The notes beneath the pieces are model-generated. The model saw nothing but the letters and a program-made list of their open reading frames with translations. It made no database searches and was not told the origin of the DNA. A stretch of 15,829 nucleotides of DNA from NCBI GenBank assembly GCA_021604265.1, contig BQIY01000011.1, positions 1 through 15,829 on the forward strand. Reading direction: 5' to 3'. Both the position numbers and the translations under genes were made by a program. Positions 7,072-13,822 of the stretch are shown here, piece after piece. Source of the stretch: Nitrospirales bacterium (GTDB lineage Bacteria > Nitrospirota > Nitrospiria > Nitrospirales > UBA8639). Numbering within the stretch: the stretch's first letter is position 1; every line of letters begins with the position of its first letter.

Positions 7072-7275
7072 ATGAATTATTGGATTCATGTGAAACACGC
7101 TCTTGACCAGGCTATGCTCCATCGCGAGCGTTGTCTGGAAATTCCGTCAATGGCCGGACGCGCTGATTTCTGGGAAGGCGGATGGTTTGAATACCCCAAT
7201 AGGGAAACGGCACTTGAAGAGCTGGAAAATACAGGACTGAGCCGACTTCTGCATTGTCCTATTTGTAAGCCATAG
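7072..7275 (+). CDS. Small hypothetical protein with C-terminal CPIC motif (67 aa)
   Basis: Not recognised. It encodes 67 residues rich in Trp, Glu and Arg, ending HCPICKP. That single CxxC pair near the C-terminus plus Cys21 could bind a metal in a dimer, but this is speculative. It has no signal peptide or membrane span. It begins 45 bases after the 59-aa gene on the same strand, consistent with co-transcription. No good Shine-Dalgarno precedes the ATG, which lowers confidence. The protein composition looks natural and the antisense frame lacks any recognisable domain. Confidence 0.55.
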   Translation: MNYWIHVKHALDQAMLHRERCLEIPSMAGRADFWEGGWFEYPNRETALEELENTGLSRLLHCPICKP

Positions 7276-7380
7276 AGACATCTTCCTGAGTTTTTTACCT
7301 GAAAAACTTTTACCGCCGCAGATTCTCTCAACTCACGATCTCCATGTTTCTCTCATTCTTTTTCTTCTAGCACAACAATT

Positions 7381-7815
7381 ATGGCGCAGAAATTTGGAAA
7401 TTTTCGCTGGGTGAAAGAGGGGTATTTGGACAATCGAATCCAAGGGGTTGTGGTTGGCCAAATGATATTTGCCGGGTTGGGACTCGTCGATTTTTGTCTT
7501 TCAGGACAATTTACTGGAGAAATTGGCGGGAAGGTCATTCGGTTTCAGAATTCAAAATTTATTGATGATGCCAGGGCTATCGATTCTCTCGCAGATTTGG
7601 AGAGCCCGCAGATCGGGAAGGTGAGTCTTATTTCCTTTGACCCGCATCCCTTACTGCCGCCTCATCCGTACATTGAATGGTTTTCGCAGCACGAGGATCA
7701 TTACCGTATTGAATTAGAGCCGGACGACGCTCAGATCGTCTCAAGTGATGAGCTTCTCGAGATTCATGCAATCAGCCAGTCCATATGTGAGCGTCTTCAA
7801 CCCCTCTTGAAATGA
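7381..7815 (+). CDS. Hypothetical protein (144 aa)
   Basis: Not recognised. The 144-residue soluble protein has three visible parts: a basic N-terminal stretch (MAQKFGNFRWVKEGY); a Gly/hydrophobic middle (about 21-55) that could be beta-rich rather than a true membrane span; and an acidic C-terminal half with the Pro-rich segment DPHPLLPPHPYIEW (about 87-100) and a final helix ending ICERLQPLLK. There is no export signal or metal motif. The ATG lacks a clear ribosome binding site. It follows the 67-aa gene after 105 bases and precedes hemE by 140 bases. The length and balanced composition support a real gene; the function is unknown. Confidence 0.65.
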   Translation: MAQKFGNFRWVKEGYLDNRIQGVVVGQMIFAGLGLVDFCLSGQFTGEIGGKVIRFQNSKFIDDARAIDSLADLESPQIGKVSLISFDPHPLLPPHPYIEWFSQHEDHYRIELEPDDAQIVSSDELLEIHAISQSICERLQPLLK

Positions 7816-7919
7816 GCATGTGATGTTCAGCGTGATGATGTTTCGTGGCTATGCGAACAGCGGGAAGAGTCGATTTTGTGGCCTTTTCCGAATGTCTCCC
7901 GACGCAATGACGGGTTTCG

Positions 7920-7948
7920 TTGACAGCCTAGAAGGGCACTCGTAGAAT
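7920..7948 (+). promoter_or_regulatory. Strong promoter for hemE, placed for leaderless transcription
   Basis: A perfect TTGACA (7920-7925), exactly 17 bases, then TAGAAT (7943-7948), five of six matches. Only seven bases separate the -10 box from the hemE ATG at 7956, so the transcription start should fall at or within two bases of the start codon. The Shine-Dalgarno-like GAAGGG lies in the spacer and would not be in the mRNA. Confidence 0.6.
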
Positions 7949-7955
7949 ACCTGCC

Positions 7956-8993
7956 ATGAATGATCGCTTTCTTCGAGCCTGTCGACGTGAACCGGTAGAC
8001 CGCACGCCGGTCTGGTTTATGCGTCAAGCTGGCCGCTATATGAAGGAATATCTTGCCGTCCGCAAGCGTCATTCCATTCTCGACGTTTGTAAGACACCTG
8101 AATTAGCTACGGAAGTGACTCTCCAGCCGATTGAACGGTTTCCCCTGGATGCTGCCATTATTTTTGCCGATATCCTTCTCCCCTTAGAAGCGATGGGACT
8201 GCACTTGGAGTTCATTGAAAGTCGAGGCCCTGTTTTTCATAATCCTGTTCGCTCGGACGCTGATGTCGAGCGGCTTATCCCGGTTGATGGGGAATCGTTC
8301 GGGTACGCCGGTGCTGCAATTGCCATGACACGCAAGGCGTTGGCTGATCGTGTGCCGCTCATTGGGTTTGCCGGGGCTCCATTTACCCTTGCCAGCTATG
8401 CCATCGAAGGGGGAAGTTCTCGAGATTATCGTCTTACGAAAGAAATGATGTTTGCCCGTCCAGATCTCTGGCACGCATTACTGACGAAGTTGGCAAATGG
8501 AGTCATTGAATATTTGCAAGTGCAAATTCATGCCGGGGCGCAAGCCATTCAACTCTTTGATAGTTGGGTTGGGTGTTTAAGTCCTGACGATTATGAAGAA
8601 TATGTGTTACCGCATACGCAAAGAATTTTTACGGCTTTGGCGTCAGCAGGCGTGCCGAAAATTTATTTTGGAACCGGCACAGCCACCTTGCTTCCGCTCA
8701 TGCGAAAAACTGGCTGTGATGTGATGGGGCTCGATTGGCGGGTCCGGCTCGATGAAGCCTGGGCCACCATTGGCCATGATCTGGCCGTGCAGGGGAATCT
8801 TGATCCGCTTGTGCTCGGGGCTCCCGTGAAGGAAATTGAGAAACGTGTTCGGAAAATTTTGCAACAAGCTAATGGGCGAGACGGTCATATTTTTAACCTC
8901 GGTCATGGGATTCTCCCTCATATCCCCGTTGATGCTGTCGACGCGACGATAGACTTGGTCCATCAATTCAGTACGCGTAAGGTTGAGGTCTAA
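7956..8993 (+). CDS. hemE: Uroporphyrinogen decarboxylase
   Basis: A cytoplasmic haem-pathway enzyme that decarboxylates the four acetate side chains of uroporphyrinogen III to give coproporphyrinogen III. The 345 residues match normal family length. The signature WFMRQAGRYM (20-29) supplies substrate-binding arginines. Asp72 in IFADIL is the catalytic aspartate, and GAPFTLASYAIEGG and FNLGHGILPHIP with His317 are the expected later motifs. The start at MNDRFLRACR is the usual family N-terminus, so the ATG at 7956 is secure even though no ribosome binding site would be transcribed from the promoter just upstream. The HemY-type oxidase gene follows 117 bases later; ferrochelatase is not adjacent. 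Confidence 0.97.
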   Translation: MNDRFLRACRREPVDRTPVWFMRQAGRYMKEYLAVRKRHSILDVCKTPELATEVTLQPIERFPLDAAIIFADILLPLEAMGLHLEFIESRGPVFHNPVRSDADVERLIPVDGESFGYAGAAIAMTRKALADRVPLIGFAGAPFTLASYAIEGGSSRDYRLTKEMMFARPDLWHALLTKLANGVIEYLQVQIHAGAQAIQLFDSWVGCLSPDDYEEYVLPHTQRIFTALASAGVPKIYFGTGTATLLPLMRKTGCDVMGLDWRVRLDEAWATIGHDLAVQGNLDPLVLGAPVKEIEKRVRKILQQANGRDGHIFNLGHGILPHIPVDAVDATIDLVHQFSTRKVEV

Positions 8994-9110
8994 ATCTTCC
9001 GCGTACCCCGGCGACAGTAACTCCCACTTCGTTTGTCTCCTGGTTTGTCGAGAGCGGTATGGTTTGTCTTGTGAGCCAGGCCTCATTCCTATAAAGGGTT
9101 GTTTCTTTAC

Positions 9111-10553
9111 ATGAGTCACCCTGTACGTCGTATCGTCATTGTCGGAGGCGGCATCTCAGGCCTTGCGACGGCGTTTGCCATCCAAGAGGAGTGTCAACAG
9201 CTGAGTACTCCTATTGACTGTACCGTTCTTGAAGGACAGCAACGTTTTGGAGGGAAAGTTCTGACGCATCATGTTGATGAATTCGTCATCGAAGGGGGAC
9301 CGGATTCATTTCTCACATCCAAGCCCTGGGCGTTAGAGTTGTGTGAGAAGCTCGGTCTTTCCGACCAATTGATCAATACCAACAAGGAAAATAGCCGAAC
9401 CTTTTGTTTTACGAAAGGGCAAATGCGAGAACTGCCTCAGGGATTGCTCGCCTTTGCGCCGACACGTCTCGGTGCCCTGGTGTCCGGTGGTTTAATTTCC
9501 CCCTTGGGTATGCTTCGAATGGGATGGGAGTGGTTTGTGCCGCGTGCCACGAATGTGGAACATGATGAATCGTTAGCCTCGTTTTTTCGTCGAAGACTTG
9601 GTGCTGAGGCGTTTGATTACTTTCTTGAACCGCTGGTTGCTGGGATTTATGCCGGCGATGCGAATGAGTTAAGTCTACAATCCACTTTCCCACGATTTTT
9701 TGAGCTTGAGCAGCAGTATGGGAGTTTGATTAAAGGTATGCGCGCTCAGCAAGCACACGTACAATCCCGATCCGCAGCGCCGAAGCCTCAACGTACCATG
9801 TTTACAACCCTTCGCGGTGGACTTGGCGACCTCATTCAAGCACTCGTCAAACAGATTGAATCCAATGGGGCTTCACTGTTAACCGGGCGTCATGTTCATG
9901 AAGTGACCAAAAATCAGGCATCTCTTCCTGCTGGATATACTGTCGTGCTTGACAACCAGGAACAAATTCTTGCAGATGACGTTATCTTGGCGACTCCGGC
10001 TTACGTCAGTGCCAACCTGCTTGAGCCGTTGCACCCTCAAGTCGCTTTACTCCTCAATCAAATTCCCTATTGTTCGACTGCCACGATTTCTCTCGCCTTT
10101 CCGGAGCACGAAGTGAAGAAGGCCATACAAGGCTTTGGATTTGTCGTGCCTCGAATTGAAGGGCGGTCATTGATTGCGGCAACCTGGACATCCTTAAAGT
10201 GGCCGAATCGAGCAAAGCCCGAGCATGCATTGATTCGCTGTTATGTGGGGGGAAAAGGTCGCGAAGCGATTCTTGAGGAAAGCGATGCGGCCATGGTGGC
10301 CTACGTGCGGGAACAATTACGCGAAATAGTCGGCATTTCGTGTGAACCGTTATTTACTGAAGTCTACCGATGGGACCGGGCGATGCCCCAGTATGTCTGC
10401 GGGCATTCGAAACGGCTTCAAGACATTCGTCGCGTGATGACTGATCTTCCAGGCATCCATCTCACCGGAGCGGCCTTTGACGGTCTCGGCATTCCTGATT
10501 GCATTCGTGACGGGACGCGAGTTGGTGCAGACGTGGTTCGATCGTTTCAATGA
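9111..10553 (+). CDS. hemY: Protoporphyrinogen/coproporphyrinogen oxidase, HemY-type (FAD)
   Basis: An oxygen-dependent FAD enzyme that removes six electrons from protoporphyrinogen IX, or from coproporphyrinogen III in bacteria using the coproporphyrin-dependent route. It has 480 residues from ATG 9111; a TTG at 9099 would add four. The Rossmann dinucleotide motif GGGISGL is at 12-18, followed by the EGQQRFGGK flavin segment and EGGPDSFLTSKP. The FAD-binding C-terminus TGAAFDGLGIPDCIRDG is complete. AAGGG lies 12 bases before the ATG, a long spacing. It sits in a hemE-hemY pair without hemH. Which branch it serves cannot be read here; a ChdC/HemQ gene elsewhere would indicate the coproporphyrin route. 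It is named hemG in some annotations. Confidence 0.94.
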   Translation: MSHPVRRIVIVGGGISGLATAFAIQEECQQLSTPIDCTVLEGQQRFGGKVLTHHVDEFVIEGGPDSFLTSKPWALELCEKLGLSDQLINTNKENSRTFCFTKGQMRELPQGLLAFAPTRLGALVSGGLISPLGMLRMGWEWFVPRATNVEHDESLASFFRRRLGAEAFDYFLEPLVAGIYAGDANELSLQSTFPRFFELEQQYGSLIKGMRAQQAHVQSRSAAPKPQRTMFTTLRGGLGDLIQALVKQIESNGASLLTGRHVHEVTKNQASLPAGYTVVLDNQEQILADDVILATPAYVSANLLEPLHPQVALLLNQIPYCSTATISLAFPEHEVKKAIQGFGFVVPRIEGRSLIAATWTSLKWPNRAKPEHALIRCYVGGKGREAILEESDAAMVAYVREQLREIVGISCEPLFTEVYRWDRAMPQYVCGHSKRLQDIRRVMTDLPGIHLTGAAFDGLGIPDCIRDGTRVGADVVRSFQ

Positions 10554-10906
10554 ATGGATGGAAGGGTATGGCCGATCATCAAAATATCGAAGAGCCGTCA
10601 ATGCGTGAAGAGCCACGTTCTGATACGAACCTGGTTCGTGCTCATATCCTTGTGGAGGGGCGCGTGCAAGGGGTCGCCTATCGCGCCTTTACTCAACAAC
10701 AAGCCACCAGTCTCAATCTTCACGGATGGGTCCGAAACCTTCCCGGCGGACAAGTGGAGTCCGAGGTGGAGGGACCTGCTCCAGCCGTCGAGACTTTTCT
10801 GAATGCCTTGCGCCAAGGACCGACTCTCGCTCACGTAGAGCAGGTTCATGTTGAATGGATGTCTGCGCTCAATGATTGTAGCGAATTTCGTATTCTTCGA
10901 TCCTAG
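10550..10906 (+). CDS. acyP: Acylphosphatase
   Basis: A small cytoplasmic enzyme that hydrolyses acyl phosphates such as carbamoyl and 1,3-bisphosphoglycerate phosphates. The core has the two family marks: EGRVQGVAYR with the phosphate-binding arginine (Arg45) and GWVRNLPGG with the catalytic asparagine (Asn63). The C-terminal strand ends SEFRILRS. As called it has 118 residues, against about 90 for the family. The first ~27 are extra and poorly structured, so the true start may be ATG 10601, which has GAAGAG upstream. The first ATG overlaps the hemY stop as ATGA, suggesting translational coupling. Confidence 0.92.
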   Translation: MNGWKGMADHQNIEEPSMREEPRSDTNLVRAHILVEGRVQGVAYRAFTQQQATSLNLHGWVRNLPGGQVESEVEGPAPAVETFLNALRQGPTLAHVEQVHVEWMSALNDCSEFRILRS

Positions 10907-10922
10907 GTCAGGTCCATCGTTG

Positions 10923-10979
10923 TTTCGTCGCTGTCAAAGCGCACGAAATGTCAATGTTTCGCATTGATCTCACGCGAAA
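10923..10979. repeat. Cluster of competing hairpins in the acyP-apt gap
   Basis: TTTCGT-CGCT / AGCG-C-ACGAAA (10923-10948) forms a 10-pair stem with one bulge and a GTCAA loop. Immediately after, TCAATG-TTTCG-CATTGA (10951-10967) forms a second stem. TTTCGC (10957-10962) can instead pair with GCGAAA (10974-10979), which excludes the second stem. There is no U tract, so this is not a standard intrinsic terminator. The region ends before the apt promoter. Confidence 0.4.
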
Positions 10980-11070
10980 TGCTCTCTTTCTTCTTCGCAT
11001 AAGGAAGCCGCCCGGGAAATTCATGTGGTGTGTGGGATGGAGGCAATAAACGATAGGCAAAAAACAACTG

Positions 11071-11099
11071 TAGACATAACTCATTCTATCGAGCATGAT
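11071..11099 (+). promoter_or_regulatory. Promoter for apt
   Basis: TAGACA (11071-11076, five of six) and CATGAT (11094-11099, four of six) are separated by 17 bases. The predicted start near 11106 leaves a leader of about 19 bases containing AAAAGGA before the ATG at 11125. The ATG at 11095 lies inside the -10 box and cannot be the start on this transcript. Confidence 0.5.
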
Positions 11100-11124
11100 A
11101 TGCGGAACAAAAAGGATGGATGAC

Positions 11125-11640
11125 ATGGATTACAAATCACTGATTCGTGAAGTTCCCGATTTTCCCAAGCCTGGAATTCTTTTTTATGACATTACAACGC
11201 TCTTGAAGGATGCCACGGCTTTATGCGCGATTATCGATGAATTCACCGACCACTATGCGTCGGCCAACATTTCGAAAATTGTCGGAATAGAATCACGCGG
11301 TTTTATTTTTGGGAGCCCGTTAGCCTATCGGCTCAATGCGGGGTTTGTGCCTGTGCGAAAGCCTGGAAAATTGCCTGCTGATGTCTACGAGGTCAAATAT
11401 AACTTGGAGTATGGATCTAACTCGTTGGCCATTCATCGGGATGCCATTGTCCCAGGTGAACGGGTGTTGGTGGTAGACGACCTCTTAGCCACAGGTGGGA
11501 CGGCTGCGGCTACGGTCCATCTCATTCGTCAGTTGGGCGGAGAGATTGTTGATGCCGCATTTCTTGTTGAACTCGCATTCTTGTCAGGCAGGGAGAAGCT
11601 TCACGATTGTTCAATACATTCACTGATCAACTATTCATGA
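11125..11640 (+). CDS. apt: Adenine phosphoribosyltransferase
   Basis: A cytoplasmic purine-salvage enzyme that makes AMP from adenine and PRPP. The 171-residue frame opens with the family N-terminus [20 protein letters not shown]. It contains [10 protein letters not shown], the RKPGKLP flexible-loop segment, and the PRPP-binding loop [14 protein letters not shown] at 114-127. The C-terminus is complete (GREKL...SLINY). The start at 11125 is chosen over 11095 and 11116 because AAGGA sits 8 bases before it, the family alignment begins there, and the predicted promoter overlaps 11095. It has its own promoter and is probably independent of acyP. Confidence 0.96.
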   Translation: MDYKSLIREVPDFPKPGILFYDITTLLKDATALCAIIDEFTDHYASANISKIVGIESRGFIFGSPLAYRLNAGFVPVRKPGKLPADVYEVKYNLEYGSNSLAIHRDAIVPGERVLVVDDLLATGGTAAATVHLIRQLGGEIVDAAFLVELAFLSGREKLHDCSIHSLINYS

Positions 11641-11650
11641 TCCCCTCTAT

Positions 11651-11678
11651 TTGCCATATGGATAAATTTTGCTAAGAT
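11651..11678 (+). promoter_or_regulatory. Extended -10 promoter for the dksA-like gene
   Basis: TTGCCA (11651-11656, five of six), a 16-base spacer, then TAAGAT (11673-11678, four of six) with the extended TGC just before it. Predicted start near 11685 gives a leader of about 80 bases to the ATG at 11766. Confidence 0.45.
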
Positions 11679-11765
11679 CACCCTCCCAGTTCGGTTTACA
11701 GGGTTCATGACGATCTTTCGTGTGCAACGCCTGTAAAACGCTTCAGCCAGAAAGGGCGCTGATGT

Positions 11766-12434
11766 ATGGCTTCAAAAGTTCAGAAAAAAAAGAGTGTCTC
11801 TCGCACAACCAAAGCGAAAAAGAGTCCTCCTCCTAAGAAAGTTGTTTCAAAAAAGAAGACGACCGCAAAGCCTACGTCCCCAAAATCCAGTGCGCCCTCT
11901 AAGTCCAGTGCCTTAAGAAAGTCATCGACAGCAGTTAAAAAAGTAAATCGCCGTTCAGCGTCGTCTTCTTCCCTCAAAAAAAAGGAAGCTTCAAAACCAT
12001 CTCAAAAGGACACGATGAAAAAAGCGTCAAAACCCCATGCAAGTACGACCAAAGGTCGCAAAGCGACTCTTCGCAAGATTTTACTGGCGAAACGTGATGC
12101 CATTACCCAAGCCATTAAACAGCAGCTAGGGCAATCGTTGACGGAAGAACAGCAACGACGGTTAGAGTCGGCCATGGATAGCGGTGATCAAGCACTCGTC
12201 GATTTGGATCGAGAAATGGGGATTTCTCTTCAAGAGATGAGAAATAAAGAGCGTCGGCAAATTGAGGAAGCGCTGGTCAGCCTGGAAGAAGGCACTTATG
12301 GTATGTGTGCCGAATGCGGAGAAGAGGTCAGTGAGAAGCGTCTGCAGGCACTCCCGTTTGCCCGTTTGTGTGTGGCTTGCCAAACCAATCGGGAACTCAT
12401 GGAAAAAATCGAACGAGCTGAACAGCGTTCCTGA
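11766..12434 (+). CDS. DksA/TraR-family zinc-finger protein with long basic N-terminal tail
   Basis: A 222-residue predicted RNA polymerase secondary-channel regulator. Residues 1-98 are a low-complexity Lys/Ser/Pro/Thr tail resembling histone H1-type or nucleic-acid-binding tails. Residues ~100-175 form the coiled coil. Its turn holds DSGDQA, with Asp138, Asp141 and Ala143 matching the DxxDxA tip that DksA uses at the polymerase active site. The zinc finger is C181-x2-C184 ... C202-x2-C205, followed by a charged C-terminal helix. Conservation of the tip suggests a real DksA-type activity, perhaps (p)ppGpp-linked. The tail could tether the protein to DNA or RNA. AAAGGG lies about 10 bases before the ATG. 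Some groups label these simply TraR/DksA C4-type zinc finger proteins. Confidence 0.88.
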   Translation: MASKVQKKKSVSRTTKAKKSPPPKKVVSKKKTTAKPTSPKSSAPSKSSALRKSSTAVKKVNRRSASSSSLKKKEASKPSQKDTMKKASKPHASTTKGRKATLRKILLAKRDAITQAIKQQLGQSLTEEQQRRLESAMDSGDQALVDLDREMGISLQEMRNKERRQIEEALVSLEEGTYGMCAECGEEVSEKRLQALPFARLCVACQTNRELMEKIERAEQRS

Positions 12435-12562
12435 TCTGTCTTATGTACGGAGGTTTCGGCATTATCGATAGGTTTTTTTCCGCCTTGTATATTCGTTTCT
12501 TATTATTGTGAGTGTTTGATCGTGCGCATTCAACCCTGGTCCTCACACATTGCTACAGCTTC

Positions 12563-13243
12563 ATGTCGACTCGCAATGCCATTATCTTAGCAAGCGGTGG
12601 GCTCGATTCAACCGTTACGGCGACTATCGCCAAATCTGAAGGGTACAATCTTCATCTGCTAACTGTCCTTTATGGGCAACGTCATCGCATTGAAGTGACT
12701 CGCGCTGCTAGTATCGCGACATGGCTGCAGGCCAAAGAGCACAAAGTCATTGAACTTGATCTTCGTGTGTTTGGTGGCTCTGCGCTCACGGAAGACCTCG
12801 AAGTTCCGAAACAGCAATCGCTGAATGATCGTCAGGCAGGAATTCCTATCACCTATGTGCCGGCTCGCAATACCATATTTTTAAGTCTTGCGTTGGCCTA
12901 TGCGGAAGTGATCCACGCAACGCGTATCTATTTTGGTGCGAATGTTCGTGATTATTCAGGATATCCTGACTGCCGGCCAGAATTCGTTCAGGCCTTTGTG
13001 GAAGTTGCGCGACTCGGAACTCAGCGAGGGGTCGAAGGTGAATCCATTGACATTCTGACACCGCTGATGATGATGACCAAAGCGGAAATTATTCAAAAAG
13101 GTCTGGAGCTTGACGCGCCATTACACCTCACGCATAGTTGTTATGCACCACAGGCAGATGGACGAGCGTGCGGGGAATGTGATAGTTGTCTTTTTCGTCA
13201 AGAAGGGTTTCAAGCCGTCGGCATGGATGATCCATCAGTATGA
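12563..13243 (+). CDS. queC: 7-cyano-7-deazaguanine synthase
   Basis: Converts 7-carboxy-7-deazaguanine to preQ0 with ATP and ammonia, en route to queuosine in tRNA. The 226 residues begin with strand 1 and the PP-loop SGGLDS (11-16), which binds ATP. PARNTIFLSLALAYAE and FGANVRDYSGYPDCRPEF are typical substrate regions. The zinc site uses Cys193, Cys203, Cys206 and Cys209 in HSCY...ACGECDSC. ATG 12563 is chosen because family members begin just before the PP-loop. A GTG at 12512 would add 17 residues of no family character. Neither start has a good Shine-Dalgarno. No queD, queE or queF gene is adjacent. The cytochrome c gene starts 43 bases after the stop. Confidence 0.94.
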   Translation: MSTRNAIILASGGLDSTVTATIAKSEGYNLHLLTVLYGQRHRIEVTRAASIATWLQAKEHKVIELDLRVFGGSALTEDLEVPKQQSLNDRQAGIPITYVPARNTIFLSLALAYAEVIHATRIYFGANVRDYSGYPDCRPEFVQAFVEVARLGTQRGVEGESIDILTPLMMMTKAEIIQKGLELDAPLHLTHSCYAPQADGRACGECDSCLFRQEGFQAVGMDDPSV

Positions 13244-13286
13244 CAAGCTCACAACGCTCAGATCCAACAGCTTTACGATTGATGAG

Positions 13287-13736
13287 ATGAAGAAGCATAT
13301 TCAACCATTGGTATTCACTCGCAGCCTGTGTTGCGTGTTATTGCTGGCAGGCTTGCTGTTGTTTTCTGGATGTTCTGAAGGCAAGACAGACGTGAGTCAC
13401 GAAGGGCATGACGCGACCGAGTCGCCTGCTCTGACGATCAAGACTGATCAGATGCCGGACGAGTTGGCGAAGGGAGAAGAAGTATTTAACAACAATTGTG
13501 CCCGTTGCCACGGAGAGCAGGGGAGTGGGACGAATCAAGGTCCGGCACTCGTTCATAAAATTTATGAGCCCAATCATCATGCGGATTTTGCCTTTCAGCG
13601 GGCGGCAGCACAGGGAGTTCGCGCGCATCATTGGAAGTTTGGCAATATGCCAAAAATTGAAAGTGTGACCCCTGAAGACGTCACAGAAATTATTCGTTAT
13701 ATTCGTTGGTTACAGCAACAAGCCGGAATTTTTTAA
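13287..13736 (+). CDS. Monohaem cytochrome c lipoprotein
   Basis: A 149-residue exported class I cytochrome c. The leader MKKHIQPLVF... has a hydrophobic core and the lipobox FSGC (Cys29), so the mature protein should be anchored by lipid in the periplasm. After a ~35-residue His/Asp/Glu-rich linker, haem is attached through CARCH (Cys71, Cys74, His75). Met121 in GNMP is the likely sixth ligand, and the C-terminal helix VTEIIRYIRWLQ is typical of the fold. It fits a small electron carrier or a subunit of a respiratory complex; the partner is not visible. The frame is open back to 13110 inside queC, but the signal peptide fixes the start at 13287. The ribosome binding site is weak (GATGAG). 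Confidence 0.9.
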   Translation: MKKHIQPLVFTRSLCCVLLLAGLLLFSGCSEGKTDVSHEGHDATESPALTIKTDQMPDELAKGEEVFNNNCARCHGEQGSGTNQGPALVHKIYEPNHHADFAFQRAAAQGVRAHHWKFGNMPKIESVTPEDVTEIIRYIRWLQQQAGIF

Positions 13737-13822
13737 GCGCTCTCTCCTTTCGTGGAATCCTTCCACATGCCGACTTTCTAAAAACTCAGCGAGTATCTGT
13801 TTTCAGTGAAAGACTTGTTACG

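Noticed and set aside
7289..7308. AGTTTTT / AAAAACT inverted repeat after the 67-aa gene
   Set aside because: The stem is almost all A-T and lacks a G-C core or a following long T run. It is likely chance in an AT-rich gap.
8643..9119. 158-codon open frame antisense to the 3' part of hemE
   Set aside because: It lies wholly opposite a conserved gene, has no recognisable domain and no ribosome binding site, and its composition is that of a shadow frame.
10908..11126. 72-codon minus-strand frame across the acyP-apt gap
   Set aside because: Its start overlaps the apt start codon, no Shine-Dalgarno precedes it, and the sequence has no protein-like pattern. The region is better explained by hairpins and the apt promoter.
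11780..11977. Minus-strand frame opposite the basic tail of the DksA-like protein
   Set aside because: Its Phe/Leu/Gly-rich sequence is the direct mirror of lysine codons on the other strand.
12435..12562. Seven-T run and possible terminator after the dksA-like gene
   Set aside because: I could not find a stable stem just before the T run, and no clear promoter for queC either.
13752..13766. GTGGAA-TCC-TTCCAC hairpin between the convergent cytochrome and pepF genes
   Set aside because: The six-pair stem is real but there is no U tract on either strand, so a terminator call is not supported.
13780..13794. Possible intrinsic terminator after pepF (ACTC-GCT-GAGT then TTTT on the minus strand)
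   Set aside because: The stem is only four pairs and the T run is short, so it is too weak to call.
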